A DNA stretch of 64,000 bases from Streptomyces sp. NBC_00078 (GCF_026343335.1 NZ_JAPELX010000001.1:372001-436000), one strand, 5' to 3'; counted from the stretch's first letter, positions 45,211-54,540 are shown. Program-made: numbers and translations. Notes: a model not told the origin generated them from the sequence alone.

Positions 45211-46713
45211 ATGTCCCAGAAGACTCTGACCGACGACACCCGCCCGGGCGCCGTCGAGGCGCAGCCCTCGGCCTCGGCCAAGCGCTGGTGGATCCTCGCG
45301 GTCGTCGCCCTCGCACAGCTGATGGTGGTGCTGGACGCCACCATCGTGAACATCGCCCTTCCTTCGGCCCAGGCCGACCTCGGATTCTCCGACGGCAACC
45401 GGCAGTGGATCGTCACCGCGTACGCGCTGGCGTTCGCGTCCCTGCTTCTGCTCGGCGGCCGGATAGCCGACCTGTTCGGCCGCAAGACGGCCTTCCTGGT
45501 CGGCGTGGTCGGCTTCGCCGTGGTCTCCGCGCTGGGCGGTGCCGCGAACGGCTTCGGCATGCTGGTCACCGCACGTGCCCTGCAGGGCGCCTTCGGCGCG
45601 CTGCTGGCACCGGCCGCGCTCTCCCTCCTCAACACCACCTTCACCGACGCCCGGGAGCGGGCCAGGGCGTTCAGCGTCTACGGCGCCATCGCCGGCGCCG
45701 GTGGAGCGGTGGGCCTGCTGCTCGGCGGCGTGCTGACCGACGCGTTCGACTGGCGCTGGACGCTGTATGTGAACGTGGCGATCGCCGTCGTCGCCTTCGC
45801 GGGCGGCTGGCTGCTGCTGACCAACCACCGCGACGCCGAGAACTCCAAGCTGGACGTACCCGGCACGGCGCTCGTCGCCGCCGGTCTGTTCTCGCTCGTC
45901 TACGGCTTCTCCAACGCGGAGACGCACGACTGGGGTTCGGCCCTGACCTGGGGCTTCCTGATCGCCGGCGGTGTACTGCTGGCCGCCTTCGCCTGGTGGC
46001 AGACCCGTACCGCCCACCCCCTGCTGCCGCTGCGCATCCTGCTGGACCGCAACCGCGCGGCCTCGTTCCTGGCCGTGCTGATCTCCGGCGGCGGCATGTT
46101 CGGTGTCTTCCTCTTCCTCACCTACTACCTGCAGTTGAACCTGGGCTTCAGCCCGACGAAGACCGGCGTGGCGTTCCTGCCGATGGTCGGTGCGCTGATG
46201 GTGGCGGCACAGCTCGGCACCACGCTCCTGGTGCCGCGGATCGGGCCGAAGGTGGTCGTCCCGCTGGGCTTCGCGGTCTCCGCGGTCGGCATGGCCTGGC
46301 TGACCGGGATCGGCGTCGGCTCCAGCTACGTCAGCGCGGTGCTGCCGCAGCTGATCGTCACGGGTGTCGGCCTCGGCCTCGTGATGCCGGCGGCGATGCA
46401 GCTGGCCACGGGCGGGGTGGCCGCCGAGGACGCGGGCGTCGCCTCCGCCACGGTCAACGCGATGCAGCAGGTCGGCGGTTCGATCGGCACGGCGTTGCTG
46501 AACACCCTGGCGGCGAGCGCCGCGACCGACTACCTGGCCGGCAAGGACGCGACGAGCAAGCTGGTGCAGGCCCGGGCGACGATCGAGAGCTACACCACCG
46601 CCTTCTGGTGGTCGGCGGGCCTGTTCGCCGTCGGCGCGGTGATCGCCTTCCTGCTCTTCCGCCGCGGTGTGCCCGAGCAGGACGCGGACGCCGCACCGGT
46701 CGTCCACATGTGA
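45211..46713 (+). CDS. MFS multidrug transporter, DHA2 (EmrB/QacA) type
   Basis: The ATG at 45211 begins MSQKTLTDDTRPG; GGAG lies 12-15 bases upstream. The 500-residue protein carries the DHA2 motifs LMVVLDATIVNIALP, QWIVTAYALAFASLLLLGG and GRIADLFGRKT, and about 14 helices. It should export toxic lipophilic compounds with proton antiport. Two inverted repeats flank its promoter, so expression is probably released by a drug-sensing TetR protein encoded elsewhere. A hairpin terminator follows at 46743. Confidence 0.92.
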   Translation: MSQKTLTDDTRPGAVEAQPSASAKRWWILAVVALAQLMVVLDATIVNIALPSAQADLGFSDGNRQWIVTAYALAFASLLLLGGRIADLFGRKTAFLVGVVGFAVVSALGGAANGFGMLVTARALQGAFGALLAPAALSLLNTTFTDARERARAFSVYGAIAGAGGAVGLLLGGVLTDAFDWRWTLYVNVAIAVVAFAGGWLLLTNHRDAENSKLDVPGTALVAAGLFSLVYGFSNAETHDWGSALTWGFLIAGGVLLAAFAWWQTRTAHPLLPLRILLDRNRAASFLAVLISGGGMFGVFLFLTYYLQLNLGFSPTKTGVAFLPMVGALMVAAQLGTTLLVPRIGPKVVVPLGFAVSAVGMAWLTGIGVGSSYVSAVLPQLIVTGVGLGLVMPAAMQLATGGVAAEDAGVASATVNAMQQVGGSIGTALLNTLAASAATDYLAGKDATSKLVQARATIESYTTAFWWSAGLFAVGAVIAFLLFRRGVPEQDADAAPVVHM

Positions 46714-46742
46714 CCGTTCCGGTCCGAGCCGTACTGGTCCGA

Positions 46743-46774
46743 GGGGCCGCCGTCAGCAGGGAGACGGCGGCCCC
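46743..46774 (+). terminator. Terminator hairpin after the DHA2 pump
   Basis: A perfect 12-base stem (GGGGCCGCCGTC and its complement) closes an 8-base loop 30 bases after the stop codon. Confidence 0.82.
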
Positions 46775-46796
46775 TGTGCGCTGCCCTGGTGGTCGT

Positions 46797-46900
46797 ATGC
46801 GCAAAGAGGCGGCGGCCTCGGCAGCACGGTCTTCCTGTTCGCCGCGCCCGGCACCGTGGTCGTCCTGCTGCCCTGATGGCTGACCGGATGGCGGCCGGGC
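46797..46900 (+). pseudogene. N-terminal remnant of an isoprenylcysteine carboxylmethyltransferase-like gene
   Basis: After MRKEAAA a frame shift is needed to read LGSTVFLFAAPGTVVVLLP, which resembles the first membrane helix of small NnrU/ICMT-like membrane methyltransferases. The next codon is TGA where Trp is expected, followed in frame by WLTGWR, completing the usual PWWLTGWR motif. Nothing after this matches. A frameshift plus a nonsense change suggest an old remnant. Recognition is from memory of the family motif. Confidence 0.4.
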
Positions 46901-47219
46901 GAAGAGGAGACCGGGAGCCACCCTCGCGAGTCCGCCGGCGAGCGGCGCCGCAGGGGCGAGGCCGCAGAAGCGATCAGCCCCAGCACACAGGCCCGGGAGA
47001 AGTCCGAGGGCGACTGAGAGTCGCAGTCGGGATCTCACCGGACGCACGGTGCATGACGCGCCCTACGCATGCCCCGTACACGTAGAAGTAGGTGTTCGGG
47101 CCTTCGCGCGCTGTGCCGGGCCGGGACTCGGGCCAGGGCGCGCGGCGGCCGGCTGCGCATCGTCTCCGTTGCGGCCCGCCTCCACCGGCTGCCGGGCGCC
47201 GCGGGACTGCTGGGACACC

Positions 47220-47254
47220 TCCGCCCCTCCCCGGGAACCCCGGGGAGGGGCGGA
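47220..47254. terminator. Very strong 16-bp hairpin
   Basis: TCCGCCCCTCCCCGGG pairs perfectly with the following 16 bases across an AAC loop. It lies 143 bases beyond the stop of the SSI gene, inside the 683-base gap 46714-47396. It may terminate that transcript. Apart from the pump terminator and the methyltransferase remnant, the rest of the gap shows no convincing gene. Confidence 0.7.
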
Positions 47255-47396
47255 CGCGATCCCAGGAGTCGGCGGGCGGCCCCACTCCGCCCGACCGACT
47301 CCCGGTGCGAGATCGCCGGGTACCTCGCGACAGGGACTCGCACTCCCCACCTTGCGGGCCACTTCTGATGCGCGCGAGGAATCCGCGATCCCGGTC

Positions 47397-47831
47397 CTAG
47401 AACGCGAAGACGCTGGTCCCGTAGGAGTTCTTCACGCACTCGTTGCCGAAGGTCCGCTCGTAGGAGACGCGCTTGCCCTGCCAGACCCCGTCGATCGTGA
47501 CCACGAGGGGGTCGTACTGCTTGGTACAGAGCGCGTCGGTTCTCGCCGTCAGGGTGTCGAAGTCACCGGAGGTGCCGCGCAGTTCGGCGCACGCCTGGGC
47601 GGCTGCCGGGTGGGTGCCGGAGGCCTTCGGCGCGCAGGTCAGGGTGACGGCGCGCATCGGAGTCGCGACAGCGGCACTCTCTCCGTGGCCGATCGTGAGC
47701 ACCAGGGCCGAGGGGGCGTAGAGCGAGGCGGGGGCGGCGTCCGGGGTGGCGAGGGCGGCTCCGGTGAGGGGTCCGCAGACGGCGGTGGCGGTGAGGGCGA
47801 GGGTTGCTGCCCAGCGCGCGGTGTTCCGCAT
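47397..47831 (-). CDS. Secreted SSI-family protease inhibitor with Lys at P1
   Basis: The ATG at 47831 has GGAAGG 9 bases upstream and begins [20 protein letters not shown], a signal peptide. The mature part follows SSI closely: [30 protein letters not shown]-like AQACAELRG, then the reactive loop [20 protein letters not shown] and FGNECV. The four Cys form two disulfides. By alignment with SSI (CPMVYDP, P1 Met) the P1 residue here is Lys in CTKQYDP, so trypsin-like proteases are the likely targets. Confidence 0.93.
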   Translation of the reverse strand: MRNTARWAATLALTATAVCGPLTGAALATPDAAPASLYAPSALVLTIGHGESAAVATPMRAVTLTCAPKASGTHPAAAQACAELRGTSGDFDTLTARTDALCTKQYDPLVVTIDGVWQGKRVSYERTFGNECVKNSYGTSVFAF

Positions 47832-48155
47832 TGTGTGCATCCTTCCGCTGGATTCGAGGTGTACCGGACCGTTCAAGGGTTGGTGCCGGACCGGCGAGCG
47901 CGAGTCTGCCGAGTCCGACGCGGAAACACACGTCGACCCCATGCGTTTCGGTAACCTTGCGTATTGAATCAGTGGCGTGAAGTCACGGAATTCGACCGTT
48001 CAAACCCCGGAACTGAGCGGTTCTTGATCGCCCGAAGCAGCCAAGTGGCCGATTTCCAGCGCTTCGTTAATAGGCCTGAAACATTCCGGTTGAGCTGTCG
48101 GCTGACTCCCCCACGGCCCCTTGCGTTCATGAGTGAGTCGCGTAATCGTCATTAC
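47832..48155. other. Divergent regulatory gap
   Basis: This 324-base stretch lies between the SSI gene and the gene starting at 48156. I see no gene in it. The right end holds a probable promoter, TTGCGT (48121-48126) and TAATCG (48143-48148) with a 16-base spacer, ending 7 bases before the ATG. Confidence 0.5.
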
Positions 48156-48707
48156 ATGATTACGACAGAGCAGCAGGAGAAGCTGCGCGGCTGGTTCGCC
48201 GGCCGCGTCCCCGAGGACCTCTTCGAGGAGTTGGCCGAGCTCACGGTCGACCGCGAGGAGATCACCGTCATCGGCCGCATCCCCCAGCCCCGGCTCGCCG
48301 AGGGCGCCTCGGACGCCGAGCGGGAGGCGGCGGTACAGGGCCGGATCCAGGAGTTCCGGGAGCGCACGCGTGAGGCGCGCATGGAGGTGGCCCGCGAGGC
48401 CGAACACCGGTTCCAGCGGAAGGTCTCGTGGGGTGTGGAGTGCGGCGGTGAGCGCGCCCTGTTCACCCATGTCGCCGCGCCCGTGATGACCCGGTTGCGC
48501 CAGCCCGAGCGGCAGGTCCTCGACACCTTGATCGCCGGTGGTGTCGCCCGCAGCCGCAGCGACGCCCTCGCCTGGTGCGTCCGCCTGGTCCAACGCCACA
48601 CCGACGACTGGCTCACCGAGCTGCGGGACTCACTCGAACACGTCCAGCGGGTGCGGTCCCAGGGTCCCGACGCCGAACTGGAGGACGCCCCGGCCGAAGA
48701 CGAGTGA
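48156..48707 (+). CDS. Hypothetical protein with a ribbon-helix-helix-like C-terminus, likely leaderless
   Basis: The 183-residue protein starts MITTEQQEKLRGWFAGRV. It has a charged helical middle (residues 50-95, REAAVQGRIQEFRERTREAR). Near the end, TLIAGGVARSRSDALAWCVR resembles the helix of ribbon-helix-helix DNA-binding proteins. I recognise no named family. There is no ribosome site before the ATG and a TTGCGT/TAATCG promoter ends just upstream, so translation is probably leaderless. An ATG at 48129 is a less likely start. A DNA-binding or antitoxin-like role is only a guess. Confidence 0.72.
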   Translation: MITTEQQEKLRGWFAGRVPEDLFEELAELTVDREEITVIGRIPQPRLAEGASDAEREAAVQGRIQEFRERTREARMEVAREAEHRFQRKVSWGVECGGERALFTHVAAPVMTRLRQPERQVLDTLIAGGVARSRSDALAWCVRLVQRHTDDWLTELRDSLEHVQRVRSQGPDAELEDAPAEDE

Positions 48708-48741
48708 TCGAGGATTCACATATCCACGGCGCCGAAGAGGG

Positions 48742-48885
48742 ATGAACCGTCCTCCGCCGTACGGCCGGGACGGCGGCCGTTATCGGTTCGCGCACGGCTG
48801 GAACCTGCGCGGCACGACCGCCTGGTGGGTGTCCGCGCTCATCGGTGTGCCGTTCACCGACATCCCGGGCCAGTTCGTCGGCCCG
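48742..48885 (+). pseudogene. Remnant of an NCS1-type purine/cytosine permease
   Basis: A short in-frame stretch reads GGRYRFAHGWNLRGTTAWWV then SALIGVPFTDIPGQFVGP. This resembles the C-terminal helices of NCS1 (cytosine, uracil or allantoin) permeases. What follows no longer fits, and nothing before it encodes the rest. It stands in the 410-base gap 48708-49117, the rest of which shows no gene. Confidence 0.5.
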
Positions 48886-49117
48886 CGGGCCCGCGGAGCC
48901 CTCGCGCATGCCGCACCGGCCCGTCCGACGGCCGAGGAAGCCTCGGCTCTGGACGTCGGGCATCGGCAGGCCCTCGCGGTCGTGCAGCGGGCATCCGGCA
49001 CGGTGGGCTCCGACGGCACGACAGGCTCCGACGGTGTCCACCGGACCGTGCGGGCCCGGCAGACACCTGTCGTCACCTGTCGTCAAATGCGTTCACACTG
49101 CCGCTATCGCCCCGGCA

Positions 49118-51310
49118 CTAGTTCCGGCGTCCCGCCGGGTCCTGCACTGCCGTGTCCCGGCCTCCGCCCGGGTGCGACCCGGCACCGACCGATCCGGCGC
49201 CTGCTTCGGCCGTGGGTCCCTCCGCGCGGTCGCCGTGTCCCGGCCACCACGCCGCGTGGCCGATCAGTGCGGTCAGGCTGGGTGTGAAGAACATCGCCAT
49301 CACGAAGGCGGCGACGGCGATGCCGAAGGACACCGCGAAACCCATCTCCGTGAGCAGCGCGTTGCCCGCCAGCATCATCGTGGCGAAGGTCGCCGCCAGG
49401 ATGAAACCGGCCGCGGCCACGGTGGGACCCGTGTACTTGAGCGCCATGCCGGCCGCCTCGCGCGGATCTCGGCCCTCGCGCGCCTCCTCGCGGAGCCGGG
49501 CGATCATGAGGATGTTGTAGTCGGTGCCGATGGCGACCACGAACAGATACATGATCACGGGGAGCATGAACATCAGCCCCGAGTGTCCCTGGCCCTCCTG
49601 GAAGATCCACACGGTGGCGCCGAGAGTTGCGCCGAAGCCGAGACCCACCGAGGCGATCAGATACCAGGGCGCGACCACACTGCGCAGCAGCAGCCCCAGA
49701 ATCAGCATGATCAGCAGGGCGGCGACGGGGAACACGGTCCGGTAGTCGTGATTGACCGCGGTGTCGATGTCCTTGTAGATCGAGGACATACCGCCGACGA
49801 GGGCTTCGGTGCCGTCAGGTGCGCCGGAGTGGGCGACGTCGCGTACAGCGCCCACCGCGTCGATCGCCTTGTCCGTCGACGCCTCGTACTTGAGGGTGAC
49901 GGTGAAGTCGGCGGTGGTGCCGTCCTTGTTCACCTGACTCATTCGGGCGCTCGCGACGCCGTCCACGGCCCCGAGTTTCCGGGCGTACGCGGTGAAGGCG
50001 CCCTTGTCGAGCGGCTTGCCGTCGGTGCTGGAGAGATAGACGTCCGTGGGGGCGGCCGCGCCCGCCGAGTACGCCTTCTGCATCTCGTCCTGGACGACCA
50101 TCGACTCCTTGGTCTTGGGCATGGACCCGGACGCCAGGTCGAAGGTGGCCTTGTAACCGAGGGTGCCGAGCGACAGCGCGACCAGGACGAGGCCGGAGAG
50201 CACGGCGGTCAGCGCCGGGCGGCGCTGCACGCCACGGCCGAGGGCGGCGAAACGGGCGTTCTCCGGCTCCCGCTGCCAGGACTTGGAGGGCCAGAAGACC
50301 TTCGGCCCGATCAGCGACACCACGGCCGGGATCAGCGTCAGGCCCGCGATGAGCGTGACGGTGACCGCGATGGCCAGCGCCGGGCCCATCTGCTTGAGGA
50401 ATCCCAGCGTGGACAGGGCGAGAGCGAGGAAGGCGATGATCACCGCGCCGGCGGCCGAGGCGATGGCCTCGCCGACCCGGCCGACCGCGTTCACCATGGC
50501 CGACTTGGGCTCGTCCCCGGCTCGCAGACGTTCTCGGTAGCGGAACATCAGGAACAGGAAGTAATCCGTGCCGACGCCGAACAGCACGACGATCAGGATC
50601 GACGAGATCGAGCTGTTGGCCTGCAGGTCGAACAGCTTGGTGGCGTACGCGATCAGCCCGTTGGCGATCGCGGACACCAGGCCGATGGTGATCAGGGGCA
50701 GCAGGGCCAGGATCGGCGCCCTGAAGATGATCAGCAGGGTGACCAGGATGATCACGAAGGTGCCGATGCCGATCAGGGCCTGGCCGCGCTTGGAGGAATC
50801 CTGCTGATCGAGCGCCTGCGCGGCGGAGCCGCCCAGCTTGACGTCCAGGTTCGTGCCCTTGGCCAGCTCCTTGACGTCCTCGCGCAGCACCTTCGCGGCA
50901 TCCGCCTGCTTGGGCTGTCCGGCGTTCTTGCTGTCCATCTGGACCAGGGTCAGGTCATACCTGCCGTCCTTGGACGGCAGGCCGGGGACGACCTTCTGCA
51001 CCTGGTCGATGTGCTTCTTGCCCAGTTCGGTGGTGATCCGGGCGACGTCCTGCTTGTCTTCGGCGGTCAGCCTGCCGCCGTCACTGCGCTGGTACAGCGC
51101 GATCGCGGACGGGGTGAAGGCGCTGGGGAACGCCCTCTGCTGGAGATCCGCCGCTTTGATCGATTCATAACTCTTGGGCAGGAAACTGCTCTCGTCACTG
51201 TTCGAGGGCAGACTCGGTGCGGTGGCGACGATCGCCACCGCCGCGATCAGCCATGCCACGATCGTCCAGACGGGATGTCGGACGACCGTGGTGCCAATAC
51301 GTCGGAACAT
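49118..51310 (-). CDS. MMPL-family RND transporter
   Basis: An AGGAGG site lies 8 bases before the ATG at 51310. The 730-residue membrane protein has two halves, each with one helix, a large extracellular loop and five clustered helices. Motifs include ILIVVLFGVGTDYFLFLMFR and PVIMYLFVVAIGTDYNILMI, the proton-relay Asp-Tyr pairs of MMPL proteins. Such proteins export lipids, siderophores or antibiotics. No regulator or biosynthetic gene is beside it. Confidence 0.93.
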   Translation of the reverse strand: MFRRIGTTVVRHPVWTIVAWLIAAVAIVATAPSLPSNSDESSFLPKSYESIKAADLQQRAFPSAFTPSAIALYQRSDGGRLTAEDKQDVARITTELGKKHIDQVQKVVPGLPSKDGRYDLTLVQMDSKNAGQPKQADAAKVLREDVKELAKGTNLDVKLGGSAAQALDQQDSSKRGQALIGIGTFVIILVTLLIIFRAPILALLPLITIGLVSAIANGLIAYATKLFDLQANSSISSILIVVLFGVGTDYFLFLMFRYRERLRAGDEPKSAMVNAVGRVGEAIASAAGAVIIAFLALALSTLGFLKQMGPALAIAVTVTLIAGLTLIPAVVSLIGPKVFWPSKSWQREPENARFAALGRGVQRRPALTAVLSGLVLVALSLGTLGYKATFDLASGSMPKTKESMVVQDEMQKAYSAGAAAPTDVYLSSTDGKPLDKGAFTAYARKLGAVDGVASARMSQVNKDGTTADFTVTLKYEASTDKAIDAVGAVRDVAHSGAPDGTEALVGGMSSIYKDIDTAVNHDYRTVFPVAALLIMLILGLLLRSVVAPWYLIASVGLGFGATLGATVWIFQEGQGHSGLMFMLPVIMYLFVVAIGTDYNILMIARLREEAREGRDPREAAGMALKYTGPTVAAAGFILAATFATMMLAGNALLTEMGFAVSFGIAVAAFVMAMFFTPSLTALIGHAAWWPGHGDRAEGPTAEAGAGSVGAGSHPGGGRDTAVQDPAGRRN

Positions 51311-51532
51311 GCGGAATGGTCCTCCTGGGCAGGAAGATCACCGCAGCCCGGGGAGCGGACCCTGGCATCGGCGACCCCGGCCGGCACGCGTCCAACGGGC
51401 CGGCCGAATGGTTGTCTTGAGCTCATATTGTAGTGACCATGAAACAGGCCCCTCAGGGGTGGTCGCGGAACGTGATATTCCGTCACGGCGCACGGCGCAC
51501 GGCGGGGCTGTTGCACAGAAGCACGGCCGGCG

Positions 51533-52012
51533 TCATGCCGGATGGCCGGGGCTGATGTCGAGGACGTCGTCGAGCCGCAGCAAGGGGCCCCCGGCGCGGC
51601 CGCCCCACTCCACGGGCGCCAGGACGAACCCGACGTGATCGCCTCCGTCGACGCGCCGGTCCACGGTGCCGACGAACCAGGTCGCGGCATCCTCCAGGAC
51701 CGCCGACCCGCCGTGCCCGGGCTTCCACGGCACCCGCGCGAACTTGTCGACCGAGTCGCCCGTCCGCCCGCCGAACAGTGCCGCCAGCTCGTGCTGGTCA
51801 CGGGTCAGCAGGTGAACGGCCAGACAGTCCGCGGCACAGGCCACTGGGTAGGTGTGGTTGGCCTTGGAGAGCCACACCACGAAACGCACCGGCCGGATGG
51901 AGCACTGCGAGGCGAAGCCGACCAGACACCCCGACCGCTCCGCATCCGTCGCGGCCGTGACCACGCACATGTCGGGGTTCAGCCGGCTCGTGAAGGCGTC
52001 GACGTCCGTCAT
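51533..52012 (-). CDS. Flavin reductase-like FMN-binding protein
   Basis: GAGGAAG precedes the ATG. The 159-residue protein has the split-barrel flavin reductase fold: PDMCVVTAATDAERSGCLVG with FASQCSIRP (FMN binding), VWLSKANHTY, AVHLLTRDQHELAALFGG and the substrate-binding GGDHVGFVLAPV. It could supply reduced flavin to a monooxygenase or use FMN itself. No partner oxygenase lies nearby. It is separated from the MMPL gene by 222 bases. Confidence 0.86.
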   Translation of the reverse strand: MTDVDAFTSRLNPDMCVVTAATDAERSGCLVGFASQCSIRPVRFVVWLSKANHTYPVACAADCLAVHLLTRDQHELAALFGGRTGDSVDKFARVPWKPGHGGSAVLEDAATWFVGTVDRRVDGGDHVGFVLAPVEWGGRAGGPLLRLDDVLDISPGHPA

Positions 52013-52334
52013 GCTGCTTCCTCACTCCGCATCTCACTCCCCCTGTCCGCATCTCATTCCCCCTGTACACCGCCCGAGTCCCCCGTCCACTCTCCCCTCC
52101 ACCGCGGCTCACGAGCGTAGGCGTCCCGCCGCAGAATCCGCCGAGTCGTTCCCGGACGGGCGAGTCCCGGCTTGGTCGTGGCAGCGTCCGAGCCGACCGG
52201 CCGCGCCGAACTCCTCAGGGACGACCTGATCCACTCACCGACGACCTGCGCGTACGCCCTGGTCGCTCGCCGACGACCGAGGCACCGCGGAAATCCCCTG
52301 GCGCCGAGGCCGGTGACGAGCCGAGACTCGTCGC
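52013..52334. other. Non-coding stretch
   Basis: This 322-base gap lies between divergent genes. It must hold both promoters. I see no gene or clear symmetry in it. Confidence 0.5.
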
Positions 52335-52952
52335 ATGGCTGACATGGGGTCGTTCCGGGAAGCGGTCACCGTCTGGGCCGCCGGTGGCCCCGGCGACCTC
52401 GCGCGCGAGCTGTCCGCACGGCTGCCCCTCCGGGCGGCGGTCCTGCTCGAAGGGCCGAGCGATGCCGCGGCGGTCGGCGCGCTGGCCACGCGTCACGGCC
52501 GGGATCTGGCCGCCGAAGGAGTGTGCGTCCTGCCGATGGGCGGGGCGATGAGCGTCGGCCGGTTCGCCGACCTCCTCGGACCACCCGGTCTCGGTCTTCG
52601 TCTCACGGGACTGTGCGACGAACGCGAGCGTCGCTACTACGCCCGCGCCCTGGAGCGGGTCGGCGCGGCACAGGACGGCTTCTTCGTCTGCGCCTCAGAT
52701 CTCGAGGACGAGCTCATCCGGGCGCTGGGCGTGGCCCGGGTGGAGGAACTCGTCCGGGCAGAAGGCGACCTGCGCGCCCTGCAGACCTTCCTGCGCCAGC
52801 CCGCACAGCAGGGCCGCACCGCACAGCAACAGCTGCGGCGCTTCCTCGGTACCAAGAAGGGGCGCAAGATCCGCTACGGCCGCGTCCTCGTCGAGGCCCT
52901 CGACCCCGACCGCGTGCCCGCCCCGCTCGACTCCTTGCTCGCCGGCCTCTGA
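52335..52952 (+). CDS. Stand-alone TOPRIM protein (OLD-nuclease-like)
   Basis: The 205-residue protein has the TOPRIM glutamate motif in AVLLEGPSDAAAVGALA and the acidic GLCDERERRYYARALE, followed by FVCASDLEDELIRALG. The C-terminal 70 residues (PAQQGRTAQQQLRRFLGTKK) are basic. OLD-family nucleases carry this domain after an ABC ATPase, which is missing here. It may cut or process nucleic acid alone or with a partner. No ribosome site precedes the ATG; a second ATG is three codons downstream. No defence-type neighbour is visible. Confidence 0.78.
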   Translation: MADMGSFREAVTVWAAGGPGDLARELSARLPLRAAVLLEGPSDAAAVGALATRHGRDLAAEGVCVLPMGGAMSVGRFADLLGPPGLGLRLTGLCDERERRYYARALERVGAAQDGFFVCASDLEDELIRALGVARVEELVRAEGDLRALQTFLRQPAQQGRTAQQQLRRFLGTKKGRKIRYGRVLVEALDPDRVPAPLDSLLAGL

Positions 52953-53115
52953 GCGCTCGTCGGCGCGCACCACGAACGCGATGCGGGTGTGCGTGTCGTC
53001 CAGCCGCACCGCAGGCTCCCCACCGAATCCGCGCGGACCCGTCTGCTTCGGTCCGGCCGCCCTGGGAACTGGATTCCCCTGGCACGAAGCGGCGATTGCG
53101 GGGACGGGAACGTTC

Positions 53116-54285
53116 ATGGCTGGGAGGTCGGACGCGGCCTGGGCCGTGCCCACGAAAGTGCGGGGCGCGGGACAGGCCGTACAGCGCGCATGGGAGGGCC
53201 CCTGCAGGGAGCGGGATATGGTCGCGCAGGCGATGAAGGCCGCTTTCGCGGCCTGGGCGTCCTGGGCGGTGGTCGGCTGGTGGCTGCACGCGCCCATGGC
53301 GTTCGTGGCGCCCTGGGTGGCGATCCTGCTCGTCGAGTCGACGGTCTACCAGTCCGTCACCCATGCTCTGCAGCAGCTGGCGGCGATCGCCTCGGGAACG
53401 ATCATGGCCACGGTCCTGGCGCTGCTGATGCACAACAGGATGGGCGCCATGGGTCTCGTTCTCCCCCTGGTCGTGCTCCTGGGTTCCTGGTGGCGTCTCG
53501 GCCGGCAGGGGATCTACACGGCCACCGGGGCGCTTTTCGTGCTCACCGACACGCACGTCGGACTGGTGGCGTCCGCAGCCCGGATCGCCGAGGCCGCCTT
53601 CGGAGCGGCGGTCGGCATCGGGGTCAACGCGCTCATCCGGCCGCCGGTCTATCTGCGGGATGCCCACGCGGCGCTCCATGAAGCCGCTCAGAAGACCTGG
53701 ACACTCCTCGACGAGACGTCCGGGCACCTGTCCGACGGGCGGTGGGGCGTCCACGAGGCGAAGAGCTGGCACGAGCGGGCCCTGCACCTTCAGCACCTCG
53801 TGGGAGAGTGCCGGTCGGCCGTCGGCTGGAGCCGGGAGAGCCTCTGGGGAAACGTGCGGCGCCGCAGCCTCGCCGCAGCGCCGCCGGACAGGAACCAAGA
53901 AGACGCGATGGTCGTGCTGGACTACGCCGCCGCGCACACGACGGAACTCGCCCGCACCCTGCTCGAAGCAGCCAACGAGGACCGGCCGACGCACTGGTCC
54001 CGTCCGCCGCTGATCCACAGCTACGCCGGCTTTCTGGCCCGGGCGGCCCGGGTCGTGCGGCTGTACGGGGAGAGCGGCTTCGGCCGGGAGCACGACGCCG
54101 CACTGCAGCAGGCCGCCCGGGAACTGCGCGCCACCGCGGACGGTATGCGTCGGCAGACACCGGGCTCCGTGTCGGGCGTGCCCGAGGAGGCCTCGGCGTA
54201 CGGCGCCCTTCTTCTACAGACCCAGCGACTGGCCGGACACCTTGATTCGTCCATCCGGCAGGACTCGACGCAGAGGTCCGTCTGA
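53116..54285 (+). CDS. FUSC/aromatic acid exporter-like membrane protein
   Basis: The ATG at 53116 begins MAGRSDAAWAVPTKVRG; upstream starts are possible. The 389-residue protein has four to six helices in its first 180 residues (AAFAAWASWAVVGWW, AIASGTIMATVLALLMH, GLVLPLVVLLGSWW), then a long soluble helical domain. This is half of the duplicated FUSC layout. Such proteins export aromatic acids or contribute to envelope stress resistance. The family assignment rests on topology and the FVAPWVAILLVES region. Confidence 0.75.
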   Translation: MAGRSDAAWAVPTKVRGAGQAVQRAWEGPCRERDMVAQAMKAAFAAWASWAVVGWWLHAPMAFVAPWVAILLVESTVYQSVTHALQQLAAIASGTIMATVLALLMHNRMGAMGLVLPLVVLLGSWWRLGRQGIYTATGALFVLTDTHVGLVASAARIAEAAFGAAVGIGVNALIRPPVYLRDAHAALHEAAQKTWTLLDETSGHLSDGRWGVHEAKSWHERALHLQHLVGECRSAVGWSRESLWGNVRRRSLAAAPPDRNQEDAMVVLDYAAAHTTELARTLLEAANEDRPTHWSRPPLIHSYAGFLARAARVVRLYGESGFGREHDAALQQAARELRATADGMRRQTPGSVSGVPEEASAYGALLLQTQRLAGHLDSSIRQDSTQRSV

Positions 54286-54342
54286 GGCCCTTCTGAGGCC
54301 CGTCCGAAGCCCGTCCGAGATCCCGCCCGCCCGCGGGAGCCC

Positions 54343-54540
54343 CTATCCGCCTGCCACCAGCGCGTCGCCCAAGGCCGTGCGCCGGTACAGCACGTAGTAA
54401 CCCTGGCGCCGCGCATCGAGCAGCCCCGCCGCGCGCAAGGCCGTCAGATGGGACGACACCGTGGACGGGGCCAGGGTGTGCCGGGCGGCGAGTTGCGACG
54501 TGGAGGCGGGAGTCGTCAGGGTGGTGAGCAGCGCGGCGCG
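54343..54540 (-). pseudogene. C-terminal remnant of an ArsR-type regulator
   Basis: Read on the minus strand from the junction near 54540, the frame gives TPASTSQLAARHTLAPSTVS, then SSHLTALRAAGLLDARRQ and YYVLYRRTALGDALVAGG with a stop at 54343. This is the winged helix and end of a DUF5937/ArsR-type regulator. Everything before the helix-turn-helix is missing, and the DNA upstream belongs to a different gene read in the opposite direction. Confidence 0.75.

Noticed and set aside
46454..47047. Minus-strand frame in the gap after the DHA2 pump
   Set aside because: It overlaps the pump gene and its terminator, and the product is Arg/Pro/Gly-rich filler.
48845..51433. 862-codon open frame on the plus strand
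   Set aside because: It is antisense to the MMPL transporter and is made of His/Gln/Arg/Gly-rich text without motifs.
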